Assembly: GCA_964512305.1 (NCBI GenBank)
Contig: CAZEIW010000113.1
Coordinates: forward strand, 1-44,000
DNA from: CAZEIW01 sp964512305
GTDB taxonomy: Bacteria; Pseudomonadota; Gammaproteobacteria; Burkholderiales; Burkholderiaceae_F
Length of the DNA stretch: 44,000 nucleotides
Reading direction: 5' to 3'
The translations under genes were made by a program, and so were the position numbers. Of this stretch, positions 15,854 to 24,304 are shown piece by piece (positions within the stretch are counted from its first letter, which is position 1; each line of letters opens with the position of its first letter). Under the pieces are notes generated by a model, which saw only the letters and a list, made by a program, of their open reading frames with translations, searched no databases and was not told the origin of the DNA.

Positions 15854-18800
15854 TCAGCGGAAGTCGCGGCTCGGCGCCACCAGCCGGCCCAGCAGCGGCG
15901 AGTGGTCGACCAGGCGCGCTGCGATCACATGGATCACCGGGGTGCCGGCGGTATCGGCGCGCTCGATGTGGCCGTAGACGGTGAGCAGGGTCGAGCCAAG
16001 CAACTCGCGGCGGAAGCGCTCGGCGGTCGCGCGCCAGACGACGACGTTGATGGTGCCGGTCTCGTCCTCGAGCGTGACGAAGGTGACGCCGCTGGCGGTC
16101 GACGGCCGCTGGCGGCAGGTGACGATGCCGCAGGTGCGGATCGGCTGCCGGTGGCGGCCGCCGGCGATGGCCTCGGCGGTCGTCAGGCGCATCGCCTGCA
16201 GCCGGCTGCGCAGCAACGCGAGCGGGTGGCGGCGCAGCGTCAGGCTGGTGGTCGCGTAGTCGGCGACGATGTCCTGCCCTTCGCTGGGGGCGGCCAGATC
16301 GGCTTCGGCCTCGCGTGCCGGGGGCTCGGACGCCAGCGGCGCCTTGCGCGGCGCCTGCACGTCGAGCCCGAGCGCGCCCCACAGCGCCTGCCGCCGGTGG
16401 CCGGTGAGCTGCGCAAGCGCGTCGGCCGCGGCCAGCTTCGCGGTCTCGCCGCGGTCGAGCTGCGCGCGCCGGGCGAGGTCGTGTGCGTCGGCGAACGGCC
16501 GCTGCGCGCGCGCCTCGACCAGCCGCTGCGCGGCCTCCTCGTTGAACCCCTGCACCAGCGCCAGGCCGAGCCTGACCGCCGGGGCGTCCGGGTCGCCCGA
16601 CGAGGGCTCGAGCGTGCAGTGCCAGCGGCTCGCGTTCACGCACACCGGCCGCACCTCGACGCCGTGCGCGGTGGCATCGCGAACGATCTGCGCCGGGGCA
16701 TAGAAGCCGAGCGGCTGCGAGTCGAGCAGCGCGGCGCAGAATGCGGCCGGCCGGTGGCGCTTGAGCCATGCCGACACGTACACCAGCAGCGCGAAGCTCG
16801 CCGCATGGCTTTCCGGGAAGCCGTATTCGCCGAAGCCCTGGATCTGGCGGTAGATCTGCTCGGCGTATTCGGACGCGTAGCCGCGCGCGAGCATCCCGGC
16901 GATGAGCTTGTCGCGGAACGGCCCGATGCCCCCTTTGCGCTTCCACGCCGCCATCGCGCGCCGCAGCCTGTCGGCTTCGCCCGGCGTGAAGCCGGCGGCG
17001 ACCACCGCGAGCTGCATCACCTGTTCCTGGAAGATCGACACCCCGAGGGTGCGTTCGAGCACCGAGCGCACCGCCGGCGACGGGTAGGTCACCGGCTCCA
17101 GCCCCTGCCGGCGCTTCAGGTACGGATGCACCATGCCGCCCTGGATCGGCCCCGGCCGCACGATCGCGGTCTCGATCACCAGGTCGTAGAAGCAGCGCGG
17201 GCGCAGCCGCGGCAGCATGTTCATCTGCGCGCGCGATTCGACCTGGAACACGCCGAGCGAATCGCCGTGGCAGAGCATGTCGTACACCTGTTCGTCCTCG
17301 GCCGGGATGCCGTCCATCGTCGGCGCGCCTGCCGCCTGCGTGCCGGTGCACGCATATGCCGCGGAGACGGCGGCGAATGCGTTGGCGTGCGCCAGCGCGC
17401 GCCGCACGCAGGTGAGCATGCCCAGCGCAAGCACGTCGATCTTCAGCAGCCCGAGCGCATCCAGGTCGTCCTTGTCCCACTCGATCACCGTGCGCCCGGC
17501 CATCGCCGCGTTCTCGATCGGCACCAGGCGCGACAGCTTGTCGCGCGCGATCACGAAGCCGCCGCTGTGCTGCGACAGGTGGCGCGGAAACCCGATCAAC
17601 GGGTGCGCCAGCTCGATCAGCTGCGCGATCAGCGGGTTGTCCGGATCGAAACCAGCCTCGAGCAGCCGCTCGGGCCGGATGCGCCGGCCGTCCCACCAGG
17701 CCATGCTCCGGGCGAGCCTGTCGACCTGGTCGAGCGACAGCCCGAGCGCCTTGCCCAGGTCGCGCAGCGCGCCGCGCGGCCGGTAGGTGTGCAGCGCCGC
17801 CGTCAGCGCCGCACGGTCGCGCCCGTACTTGGCGAACACGTACTGCATCACCTCCTCGCGCCGCTGGTGCTCGAAATCGACGTCGATGTCAGGAGGCTCG
17901 TTGCGCTCGCGGCTGACGAAGCGCTCGAACAGCACGCTCATCCGGCCCGGATCGACGTCGGTGATGCCCAGGCAGTAGCACACCGCCGAGTTCGCCGCCG
18001 AGCCGCGCCCCTGGCACAGGATGCCGCGGTCGCGCGCGAAGCGGACGATGTCGTGGACGGTCAGGAAGTAGGGCTCGTACCGCAGCTCGCCGATCAGCGC
18101 CAGCTCGTGCTCGAGCAGCTCGCGCACCTTGTCCGGCACGCCGCCCGGATAGCGCCGCGCCGCGCCCTCGAGCGTGGCCTGGCGCAGCCAGGTGGCCGGG
18201 GTGTGGCCCGCCGGGACGATCTCGCGCGGGTATTCGTAGCGCAGCTCGTCGAGCGAGAACGTGCAGCGCTCGGCGATCGCCGGCGTCTGCGCCAGCAACT
18301 CGGCCGGATAGATGCGCGCCAGCCGGTGAAGCGGGCGCAGATAGCGCTCGGCATTCGGCGTCAGATGCGTGCCGCATTGCGCCAGCGGCGTCTTCAACCG
18401 CACCGCGGTCAGCGCGTCCTGCAGCTTCTTGCGGCCGCGCACGTGCATGTGCACGCCGCCGGCGGCGGCCAGGCCGACGCCGGCGGCGCGGCCGATCGCC
18501 TGCAGCGCCGCCAGCTGCGCGGCATCGTCCGGCCCGCGAGCCAGTTCGCAGGCGATCCAGGCGCGCCCGGCGAACAGATCCTTCAACCAGCGGATGTCGC
18601 GTTCGATGCGGGGTGGATCGAGGCCGGGACCTGAACCGCCGGCGGGCTCCGGGACCAGCAGCGCGAGCGAGTCATCGAGCAGGTGCGCCTCGGCCGCGAG
18701 CGTGGCGGCATCGAGCCGGTACTCGCCCTTCGGGGCGGCGCGCCGCGCAAGCGTGACCAGCTCGCACAGGTTGCCGTAGCCGGCGCGGGTCTGCGCCAGC

Positions 18801-19060
18801 AGCACCAGCTTCGGACCGCCGGCGAGCCGGATCTCGGTGCCGTGGATCAGCTTGAAGGAGCGTGCCGCCGGCAACTCCTCGCGCGCTTCGCGCAGCGCCA
18901 GATGCGCGCGCGCGGCGCCCGCGAACGAGCATTCGTCGGTCAGCGCCAGCCCGGTGTAGCCGAGCGCCAGCGCGCGCTGCACCAGTTCCTCAGGGTGCGA
19001 GGCACCGCGCAGGAACGTGAAGTTCGAGACGCAGTGCAGTTCGGCGTATGAAGCCTGCAT
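15854..19060 (-). CDS. dnaE2: Error-prone DNA polymerase III alpha subunit (SOS mutasome)
   Basis: A 1068-aa C-family polymerase of the DnaE2/ImuC type, which does translesion synthesis with ImuB during the SOS response. The PHP domain starts at residue 4 (YAELHCVSNFTFLRGASHPE). The polymerase core has GRGSAANS (351-358) and PPDIDVDF with Asp391 and Asp393, two of the catalytic acids. An OB fold near the C-terminus includes VTFVTLEDETGTINVVVW. The length is typical of DnaE2 and shorter than replicative DnaE (about 1160). The start at 19060 gives the standard MQASYAELH N-terminus. A LexA box lies 21 bp upstream. In most bacteria it is encoded directly behind imuA-imuB; here imuB is 7 kb away with its own LexA box. 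Confidence 0.95.
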   Translation of the reverse strand: MQASYAELHCVSNFTFLRGASHPEELVQRALALGYTGLALTDECSFAGAARAHLALREAREELPAARSFKLIHGTEIRLAGGPKLVLLAQTRAGYGNLCELVTLARRAAPKGEYRLDAATLAAEAHLLDDSLALLVPEPAGGSGPGLDPPRIERDIRWLKDLFAGRAWIACELARGPDDAAQLAALQAIGRAAGVGLAAAGGVHMHVRGRKKLQDALTAVRLKTPLAQCGTHLTPNAERYLRPLHRLARIYPAELLAQTPAIAERCTFSLDELRYEYPREIVPAGHTPATWLRQATLEGAARRYPGGVPDKVRELLEHELALIGELRYEPYFLTVHDIVRFARDRGILCQGRGSAANSAVCYCLGITDVDPGRMSVLFERFVSRERNEPPDIDVDFEHQRREEVMQYVFAKYGRDRAALTAALHTYRPRGALRDLGKALGLSLDQVDRLARSMAWWDGRRIRPERLLEAGFDPDNPLIAQLIELAHPLIGFPRHLSQHSGGFVIARDKLSRLVPIENAAMAGRTVIEWDKDDLDALGLLKIDVLALGMLTCVRRALAHANAFAAVSAAYACTGTQAAGAPTMDGIPAEDEQVYDMLCHGDSLGVFQVESRAQMNMLPRLRPRCFYDLVIETAIVRPGPIQGGMVHPYLKRRQGLEPVTYPSPAVRSVLERTLGVSIFQEQVMQLAVVAAGFTPGEADRLRRAMAAWKRKGGIGPFRDKLIAGMLARGYASEYAEQIYRQIQGFGEYGFPESHAASFALLVYVSAWLKRHRPAAFCAALLDSQPLGFYAPAQIVRDATAHGVEVRPVCVNASRWHCTLEPSSGDPDAPAVRLGLALVQGFNEEAAQRLVEARAQRPFADAHDLARRAQLDRGETAKLAAADALAQLTGHRRQALWGALGLDVQAPRKAPLASEPPAREAEADLAAPSEGQDIVADYATTSLTLRRHPLALLRSRLQAMRLTTAEAIAGGRHRQPIRTCGIVTCRQRPSTASGVTFVTLEDETGTINVVVWRATAERFRRELLGSTLLTVYGHIERADTAGTPVIHVIAARLVDHSPLLGRLVAPSRDFR

Positions 19061-19081
19061 CGGGGGGCCGGTTGCGGCGCA

Positions 19082-19101
19082 TACTGTATGGAATTACAGT
19101 A
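19082..19101. promoter_or_regulatory. LexA (SOS) box of dnaE2
   Basis: TACTGTATGGAATTACAGTA has the full CTGT-N8-ACAG core with flanking TA on both sides, close to the E. coli consensus. It is centred about 31 bp before the dnaE2 start codon, so LexA would cover the promoter. Confidence 0.92.
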
Positions 19102-19145
19102 TATGCCCGGGGATCGGCCGCCGCTCGCCTGCGACTGCCCGATGC

Positions 19146-19187
19146 CGATACCCGATACCCGATCCCCGATACCCGATCCCCGATCCC
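19146..19187 (+). repeat. Six tandem 7-bp repeats (CGATACC/CGATCCC)
   Basis: Units read CGATACC, CGATACC, CGATCCC, CGATACC, CGATCCC, CGATCCC without gaps. They lie between the dnaE2 LexA box and the VOC gene. No DnaA boxes or replication gene are near. Copy number may vary between strains. Confidence 0.8.
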
Positions 19188-19280
19188 TTAAGACGCACGC
19201 GGCCTCCGCTTCGCCGGACACCTTTATTCTTGGCCCGCTGCCGCCGCCATCTCACGCCCGATCCGGACCAGGAGACCCCG

Positions 19281-19715
19281 ATGACCAGCCCCGCCGCCAT
19301 GGAGACCGCCGCCACCGTGATTCCCACAATGCGCTATCGCGATGCGCCGGCCGCCATCAAGTGGCTGTGCCGCGTCTTCGGGTTCGAAGCGCGGCTGGTC
19401 GTGCCCGAAGGCGACGACCGGATCGCGCACGCCGAACTGGCTTTCGGCAACGGCATGATCATGCTGGGCTCGGTGCAGGACTCGGAGTTCGGGCGCCTCC
19501 TGAAGCAGCCCGACGAATACGGGGGCAAGGGGACGCAGTGCGCGTACCTGATCGCCGCCGATGCCGACCGCGTGTACCGCGCGGCCAGGGACGCCGGCGC
19601 GCGCATCGAGATCGACATCCACGACGAGAGTTACGGCGGGCGCGGGTTCGCGTGCCGCGATCCCGAAGGGCACCTGTGGTACGTCGGGACCTTCGATCCC
19701 TGGTCGGCGCGCTGA
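19281..19715 (+). CDS. VOC (glyoxalase/bleomycin-resistance fold) protein
   Basis: A 144-aa single-domain protein of the vicinal-oxygen-chelate superfamily. It carries the PhnB/YdfG-like pattern IPTMRYRDAPAAIKWLCRVFGFE at the start and the tail YGGRGFACRDPEGHLWYVGTF. Many such proteins bind a metal, but the ligands here are not certain and the substrate is unknown. The start at 19281 has CAGGAGA upstream and avoids the tandem heptamers that a longer frame would translate. The next gene begins 3 bp after its stop, so the two probably form a small operon. Confidence 0.85.
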   Translation: MTSPAAMETAATVIPTMRYRDAPAAIKWLCRVFGFEARLVVPEGDDRIAHAELAFGNGMIMLGSVQDSEFGRLLKQPDEYGGKGTQCAYLIAADADRVYRAARDAGARIEIDIHDESYGGRGFACRDPEGHLWYVGTFDPWSAR

Positions 19716-19718
19716 GCC

Positions 19719-20183
19719 ATGCGCGCGATGCGCAGCTGGACGGTTGTCTTCGGTGCGGCGCTGCTGGCCGGCTGTTCCGCGGTGATGTCCAGGTGGCCCG
19801 ATGTGCCCGAGTTGCGCCGCCAGGTGGCCGACACCGAGCGGGCATTCGCCCGCACGATGGCGCGCCGCGACTACCCGGGGTTCATGTCCTTCGTCTCCGA
19901 CGAGGCGGTCTTCTTCTCGGGGCCGAAGGCCGTGCGCGGCAAGCAGGAGGTCGGGGAGAAGTGGAAGGGGTTCTTCGACGGGCCGAAGGCGCCGTTTTCC
20001 TGGGAGCCGGAGCAGGTCGAGGTGCTCGAGTCGCGCACGCTCGCGCTGAGCACGGGGCCGGTGCGCGATCCTCAGGGCAAGCTGATCGGCACCTTCACGT
20101 CGATCTGGCGCCGCGAGGGCCCCGGCACCTGGCGCATCATCTTCGACAAGGGGTGTGCGATCTGCGATTGCGCCAAGGAGTGA
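19719..20183 (+). CDS. Putative lipoprotein with SnoaL/NTF2-like (DUF4440) fold
   Basis: A 154-aa protein with a lipoprotein signal peptide: hydrophobic VVFGAALLAG followed by Cys19 in the lipobox LLAGC. The mature part has the layout of DUF4440/SnoaL-like proteins: an N-terminal helix (VADTERAFARTMARRD), FMSFVSDEAVFFSG, then beta strands ending SIWRREGPGTWRIIFDKG. Such folds bind small ligands or act as isomerases. The function here is not known. A CAICDC cysteine pair near the C-terminus is unusual. It is probably co-transcribed with the VOC gene. A second ATG three codons downstream is also possible. Confidence 0.8.
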   Translation: MRAMRSWTVVFGAALLAGCSAVMSRWPDVPELRRQVADTERAFARTMARRDYPGFMSFVSDEAVFFSGPKAVRGKQEVGEKWKGFFDGPKAPFSWEPEQVEVLESRTLALSTGPVRDPQGKLIGTFTSIWRREGPGTWRIIFDKGCAICDCAKE

Positions 20184-20190
20184 CCGGGAC

Positions 20191-20997
20191 CTAGCGTCCT
20201 GCTGCGGCGCCGCAACCGGTTAGCGGCAGCTCGACCGCCTGGAGCACCTCGCCGGACGAATCGTCCTGCGCGATGGCCACCAGCGTGGCTGCTCCCGGTC
20301 CCGGCGGCAGCGGCAGCTCGGCGGCGAGCGGCTCGCCCGCGCCGCGGAAAGGGCCGCTCCAGGCCCGCACCACGTGATCGTCGCGCAGGGTTTCGCCGCG
20401 GTTTTCGCCGGCAGCGACCGCGGTCGTGAAGCCGCTGCGGGTGATCGCAAGCAGCAGCTGCGGGCTGCGCGCCGCGGCGTCCGCCGACCAGCGCGCCCGC
20501 ACGGCTACCGTGGGAGGTTTTTCCGCGGAGGCGTCGGCCGCGCCGGCCTCGACGTTCGCTTCGAGCCGGATCGACGCCCGCGCGGGCTTGCGGTTGATCG
20601 CGGCGACGGCTCGCGCGAATCCCTCCGGGTTCGACCAGTCGGCGAGCTCGCGGGCACCCACGAACACTTCCGGCGTGTAGATGCGGCGGCTGCCGCTCAG
20701 CGCTGCCAGCTCCTCCTGGCGCCGGTTGAATTCGACCCGCGCGAACGGGTCCTTCCAGCCCAGGTAGTCCCAATAGCCGATGTGCAGCGCGAGCGCGATC
20801 GCGCTCGCCGGCTGCTGGCCGGCGGGCAGCCGCGAGAGCCAGCGGTCGGCCGGTGGGCAGCTCGAACAGCCCTGCGAGGTGTACAGCTCGACCAGGGCCA
20901 CCGTATGCCCGGGACTGGCCGCGCGGCATGGCTCGGCCCTTGCCGGCCCGCAGGCGGCCAGCGTTGCCAGCGCGATCGCAGCACACCGCTTCAGCAT
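20191..20997 (-). CDS. Secreted DUF1223 protein, thioredoxin-like CxxC
   Basis: A 268-aa protein with a signal peptide (MLKRCAAIALATLAACGPARA). It has the DUF1223 hallmark VELYTSQGCSSCPPADRWL, where Cys44 and Cys47 form a thioredoxin-like CxxC. HIGYWDYLGWKDPFA and YTPEVFVGARE follow, both typical of the family. The fold is thioredoxin-like and the protein should act in the periplasm, but no reaction is established. The start has GGAG upstream. It is convergent with the SnoaL-like gene, with only 7 bp between the stops. Confidence 0.88.
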   Translation of the reverse strand: MLKRCAAIALATLAACGPARAEPCRAASPGHTVALVELYTSQGCSSCPPADRWLSRLPAGQQPASAIALALHIGYWDYLGWKDPFARVEFNRRQEELAALSGSRRIYTPEVFVGARELADWSNPEGFARAVAAINRKPARASIRLEANVEAGAADASAEKPPTVAVRARWSADAAARSPQLLLAITRSGFTTAVAAGENRGETLRDDHVVRAWSGPFRGAGEPLAAELPLPPGPGAATLVAIAQDDSSGEVLQAVELPLTGCGAAAGR

Positions 20998-21388
20998 CGA
21001 GGTTCTCCGAGGTTCGAGACTCAGTCGGCGCCGGCGTTCGTTTCTTACACCGGGTGCCGCCGGTGCATCGCATCAAGCCGATCGGATGACTGTGAGCGCT
21101 ACTTACGATGCCAACTTACGCCGGGTAAGAGCCGCGTGGCGCGATCCGGGATCAGTGCAGAGGGGGAACTGCGGTGCAAGCTGCGAATTGTACTTTCATT
21201 CGTACCGCCTAAGAAGAATCAACAATCTGAATTTTGCTTAGGATTTCTCACCAGAACGTGGGGCCGTCGTCGCCCACCATCGGGACCTTTCGACCGCCCA
21301 TCCAACCGGACTCGGTCGGAATGGCTACAAATTCCGTATCCTGTGCGAGACGACTCCAGTAGCATTTCCGTCGTGTAGTGACTCATCG
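20998..21388. other. 391-bp divergent intergenic region
   Basis: It lies between the divergent DUF1223 and NlpC/P60 genes and must hold both promoters. It is less GC-rich than its surroundings around 21190-21245. I could not pick out a convincing -35/-10 pair or operator, although TATCCT at 21340-21345 could be a -10 for the plus-strand gene. No RNA gene is recognised. Confidence 0.5.
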
Positions 21389-22219
21389 ATGGGCGCCGTG
21401 TTCGAGACTGTTGGACGGGCAATCGCCGGTTATCTCTCGCAGCCGATCGCCAAACCGGGCGGCGGCAGCGCCGATGCCTTGCTGGTCGCAAAGGCGCTGA
21501 GGCCTGGCGACGTCCTGCTGGTCGAAGGCAACACGCGCATGAGCGCGGCGATCAAGTACATGACGCAGTCGATGTGGTCGCACGCGGCGCTGTACATCGG
21601 CGTGCGCCCGGGGCTGCCGCTGGTCGGCGGCGAGCCGGCAACGCTGATCGAGGCCGACGTGCTCGAGGGCGTCCGCGCGGTGCCGTTGTCGTGCTACCTC
21701 AATTTCCGGGTGCGTATCTGCCGCCCCTTCAACCTGACCGGGGCGGACCGCGAGCGCCTGATCCAGTACCTGATCCAGCGCCTCGGCCACCAGTACGACC
21801 TGAAGAACCTGCTGGATCTTGCGCGGTACCTGCTGCCGTTCCCGATGCCGGCCCGCTTGCGGCGCCGCATGATCACCTGCGGCAGCGGCGACCCGACGCG
21901 CGCGATCTGCTCAACGCTGATCGCGCAGGCCTTCGGAGCCGTTCGTTACCCCATTTTGCCGATCATCTCGCGCAAGTACGACGGCAATCCGGGCCGCGCC
22001 GACCAGGTGCGCGAGCTGTGGCGGATTCGCCATCACAGCCTCTACGTTCCGCGCGACTTCGACATCTCTCCGTTCTTCGAGGTCGTCAAGCCGCGGCTGG
22101 CCAGGACCTTCGACTACCGCAGCGCACCCTGGAGCGAGGGCAATACGGTGGTCGCAATCGACGACTCGGGCCCGACGAGGCAGGGCGCGCTCGTGCCCAC
22201 CGAGGCGGTATGCGGTTGA
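21389..22219 (+). CDS. Permuted NlpC/P60 (YiiX/YebB-like) cysteine hydrolase
   Basis: A 276-aa protein of the circularly permuted papain-like NlpC/P60 type, often annotated as lipo-like protein. The early motif LRPGDVLLVEG is followed by MWSHAALYIG with the expected catalytic His65, and the cysteine comes late, Cys174 in RAICSTLIAQAFG. This order (His before Cys) marks the permuted YiiX/YebB group, which may act on lipids or peptides. There is no clear signal peptide. Its last 10 bases overlap the start of the next gene, suggesting translational coupling to an exported partner. Confidence 0.82.
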   Translation: MGAVFETVGRAIAGYLSQPIAKPGGGSADALLVAKALRPGDVLLVEGNTRMSAAIKYMTQSMWSHAALYIGVRPGLPLVGGEPATLIEADVLEGVRAVPLSCYLNFRVRICRPFNLTGADRERLIQYLIQRLGHQYDLKNLLDLARYLLPFPMPARLRRRMITCGSGDPTRAICSTLIAQAFGAVRYPILPIISRKYDGNPGRADQVRELWRIRHHSLYVPRDFDISPFFEVVKPRLARTFDYRSAPWSEGNTVVAIDDSGPTRQGALVPTEAVCG

Positions 22220-22878
22220 TCGGCCTCGGTCGCCTCGTGCACCTGGGCGCGCCCGCGGCGCTTTGTTGCCTGCTCGCGGCAGCCTGGCCGGTCGCCGCGC
22301 AGCCATCGAGCGAGCCGGCGTGCCGGCCGCTCGCAAGCGGGACCGCGCGGGCGCGAGCGGTCGAGTTCTGCCTCGACTCGTGGTCTGCTCCCGTCGGCCA
22401 GACCCACTCCGCCGTGCTCGAGCCATCGTACTGGGAGCGCGTCCGGGTGGAGCAGCACGAGTTCGAGATGCGCTTCGGCCTGCACGCGATGCGCGGGCTG
22501 GCGTTCGAGTCTTTCGTCGTCACCGAGTCGGCGACACCGATCCGCACCTCGCCGGCGAGCGCCGTGAGCCCGCACCTGAGCGCCGTCGAGCGATTCGCGG
22601 GACTGCGATGGGAGCGCGACAACGTGCTGCTGCCCGGTGACCGCGTCACCGCCCGCGCCGCGAGCGAAGTCCAGGTCCTGGCCCGCGCCGCCGGCCTGAT
22701 CCAGTCCTCGGAGCAGGCCGAAGCGCTTGCCCTTCTGGGCCTGCGCTCCCGGCTGCAGCTCGCGTGGGAACTGGGCGAGCCGGAGCGGCGGATCCAATGG
22801 CAGCTCGTCACGCGCCTGGACCGCCGGCGCGACGAGGCCAACGAGACCATCAGCCTGCGCGCCACGCGGCGCTTCTAG
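22210..22878 (+). CDS. Exported protein of unknown function
   Basis: A 222-aa protein with a signal peptide (hydrophobic LGAPAALCCLLAAAWPVAAQ, cleavage likely after VAA or AAQ). The mature part has no family I recognise. It looks mostly beta/alpha mixed with many arginines, a VEQHEFEMRFGLHAMRG segment, and a C-terminus rich in Arg and Leu (QWQLVTRLDRRRDEANETI). It starts inside the end of the NlpC/P60 gene in another frame, so the pair is most likely made together. It may be a periplasmic or outer-membrane partner of that enzyme. Confidence 0.72.
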   Translation: MRLIGLGRLVHLGAPAALCCLLAAAWPVAAQPSSEPACRPLASGTARARAVEFCLDSWSAPVGQTHSAVLEPSYWERVRVEQHEFEMRFGLHAMRGLAFESFVVTESATPIRTSPASAVSPHLSAVERFAGLRWERDNVLLPGDRVTARAASEVQVLARAAGLIQSSEQAEALALLGLRSRLQLAWELGEPERRIQWQLVTRLDRRRDEANETISLRATRRF

Positions 22879-23027
22879 CGCCCGTTGCGTTCGGTTGGCG
22901 CCACCACTGGCGGCGCAACCTCTCGAGTGCGACCTGCGCGAGCGGGCCACGGACGCTGCCGCGCGCGTAACATACGCGTCCCCGGGCCTTTCGGGCGGGG
23001 CTACGCACTTCATCTCGGGAGAACGCA

Positions 23028-23444
23028 ATGATCATGACCAGGAAACGGATGCTTGCGGCGGCGGTCTTCACGATCGGCGCATTCGCCGGCGCAGCCGCGC
23101 TGGCCGCTGACGTGAAGGTGATGCTGTCGGGCGCGAACGAGGTGCCGCCGGTCGCGGCGTCGGGCAGCGGCGAGGGCACGATCTCGGTCGCCGACGACGG
23201 CAGCGTCTCCGGCAGCATCATGACCAAGGGTGTCGAGGGCACGATGGCGCACATCCACGTGGGCGCCGCAGGCAAGAACGGCCCGGTGATCGTCAAGCTC
23301 GAGAAGGCTGGCGACACCTACAGGGTCCCGGCGGGGGCAAAGCTCGACGCGGACCAGATGAAGGCATTCAAGGCCGGCGACCTCTACGTCAACGTTCACA
23401 CCCCGACGAACAAGGGTGGTGAGATCCGGGGTCAGCTGAAGTAG
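23028..23444 (+). CDS. Secreted CHRD-domain protein
   Basis: A 138-aa protein: a signal peptide (MLAAAVFTIGAFAGAAALA) followed by one CHRD domain, the fold named after the animal BMP antagonist chordin and also common in bacterial exported proteins. Family markers are LSGANEVPPV at the start of the domain, MAHIHVGAAGKNGPVIVKL in the middle, and YVNVHTPTNKGGEIRGQL at the end. The bacterial function is unknown. The HIH and NVHT motifs hint at metal binding. GGGAGAA precedes the start. It is flanked by gaps and probably monocistronic. Confidence 0.92.
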   Translation: MIMTRKRMLAAAVFTIGAFAGAAALAADVKVMLSGANEVPPVAASGSGEGTISVADDGSVSGSIMTKGVEGTMAHIHVGAAGKNGPVIVKLEKAGDTYRVPAGAKLDADQMKAFKAGDLYVNVHTPTNKGGEIRGQLK

Positions 23445-23697
23445 CGCCCCCGGGCCCACGTCCCCGCTGCCCGCGGGACCGCCGTGCCCCCGGCACGTGC
23501 GCGGCCCCGCGGGTCGCCGCTCCGCCGCGGGCATCGCCTGCGTCATGCGCCGATTTGGCGCGTCCGGATCGCCCTTATCGGGCGACTTCCGCTGCTCACC
23601 CTGTCTATCTTCTGGCGAGCCGCCACGCAACTTCCGCGAAGCTGCGAGGCGAGCGCATCGGTACCAGGATGCCCGACCCGCCAACCAGGAAGCCGCG

Positions 23698-24192
23698 ATG
23701 ACCTCGAAAACCTCTCCCGCCGCCCTTGCCGCCGTGCTGATGCTGATGATGGCAGCCGCGCAGGCCAACGACCCCAAGGCCACGATCGACGCGCTCGACG
23801 CCCAGCTCGGAAAAATCGGCGCGCCCAGGATCGAGGGCTCCGACAAGGCCGGCGCGAAGCAGGTCCCCGCGATCTTCTATGGCCCGCGCAAGATCAACAA
23901 CAACTACGACGTCGTCGACGAGATCAAGAAGACCACCGGCGCCACCGCGACCGTCTTCGTGAAGGACGGCGACGAATTCGTCCGCGTCAGCACCAACGTG
24001 CTCACGCCCGAGGGCAAGCGGGGCGTCGGAACGCAGCTGGCGCGCGCCAAGGCCTACGAGGCCGTGAGCAAGGGCGAGCAGTTCTGCGGCCAGGTGGACG
24101 TGCTCGGGACGCCGTTCGACGCCTGCTACAACCCGATCAAGGACGCGGCCGGCAAGGTGATCGGCGCGACCTACGTCGGCTTCAAGAAGTAG
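23698..24192 (+). CDS. Stand-alone periplasmic Cache-domain protein
   Basis: A 164-aa protein with a signal peptide (to about AQA, residue 23) and one Cache_3-Cache_2 type sensory domain: NNYDVVDEIKKTTGATATVF, FVRVSTNVLTPEGKRGVGTQL, GQVDVLGTPFDACYNPIKD and GKVIGATYVGF. This domain is normally the extracytoplasmic sensor of chemoreceptors or histidine kinases. Here it ends after the domain, with no membrane anchor or signalling part. The gene 113 bp downstream encodes a chemoreceptor with a different (four-helix) sensor, so it may be a soluble ligand-binding partner. The start at 23698 is supported by AGGAAG upstream. Confidence 0.85.
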   Translation: MTSKTSPAALAAVLMLMMAAAQANDPKATIDALDAQLGKIGAPRIEGSDKAGAKQVPAIFYGPRKINNNYDVVDEIKKTTGATATVFVKDGDEFVRVSTNVLTPEGKRGVGTQLARAKAYEAVSKGEQFCGQVDVLGTPFDACYNPIKDAAGKVIGATYVGFKK

Positions 24193-24193
24193 C

Positions 24194-24216
24194 CGCCGCC
24201 GGGCGTGCCGGCGGCG
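24194..24216 (+). terminator. Hairpin behind the Cache gene
   Basis: A perfect 9-bp stem (CGCCGCCGG and complement) with a 5-nt loop, directly after the stop codon. A short TTTT comes 17 bases later. It could attenuate read-through into the chemoreceptor gene. Confidence 0.45.
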
Positions 24217-24304
24217 TGCGCCGGGTGCGGCCGTTTTGGACGCCCGGCCCGGCCCGCGACGCCTCGCTCGAAGCCAGGGTGTCGATCAAACGGGGATCTC
24301 CGCT

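Noticed and set aside
15665..18634. 989-codon open frame opposite dnaE2
   Set aside because: Antisense shadow; no domain and no plausible start context.
19146..19187. Heptamer repeats as replication iterons
   Set aside because: No DnaA boxes, AT-rich unwinding region or replication gene nearby.
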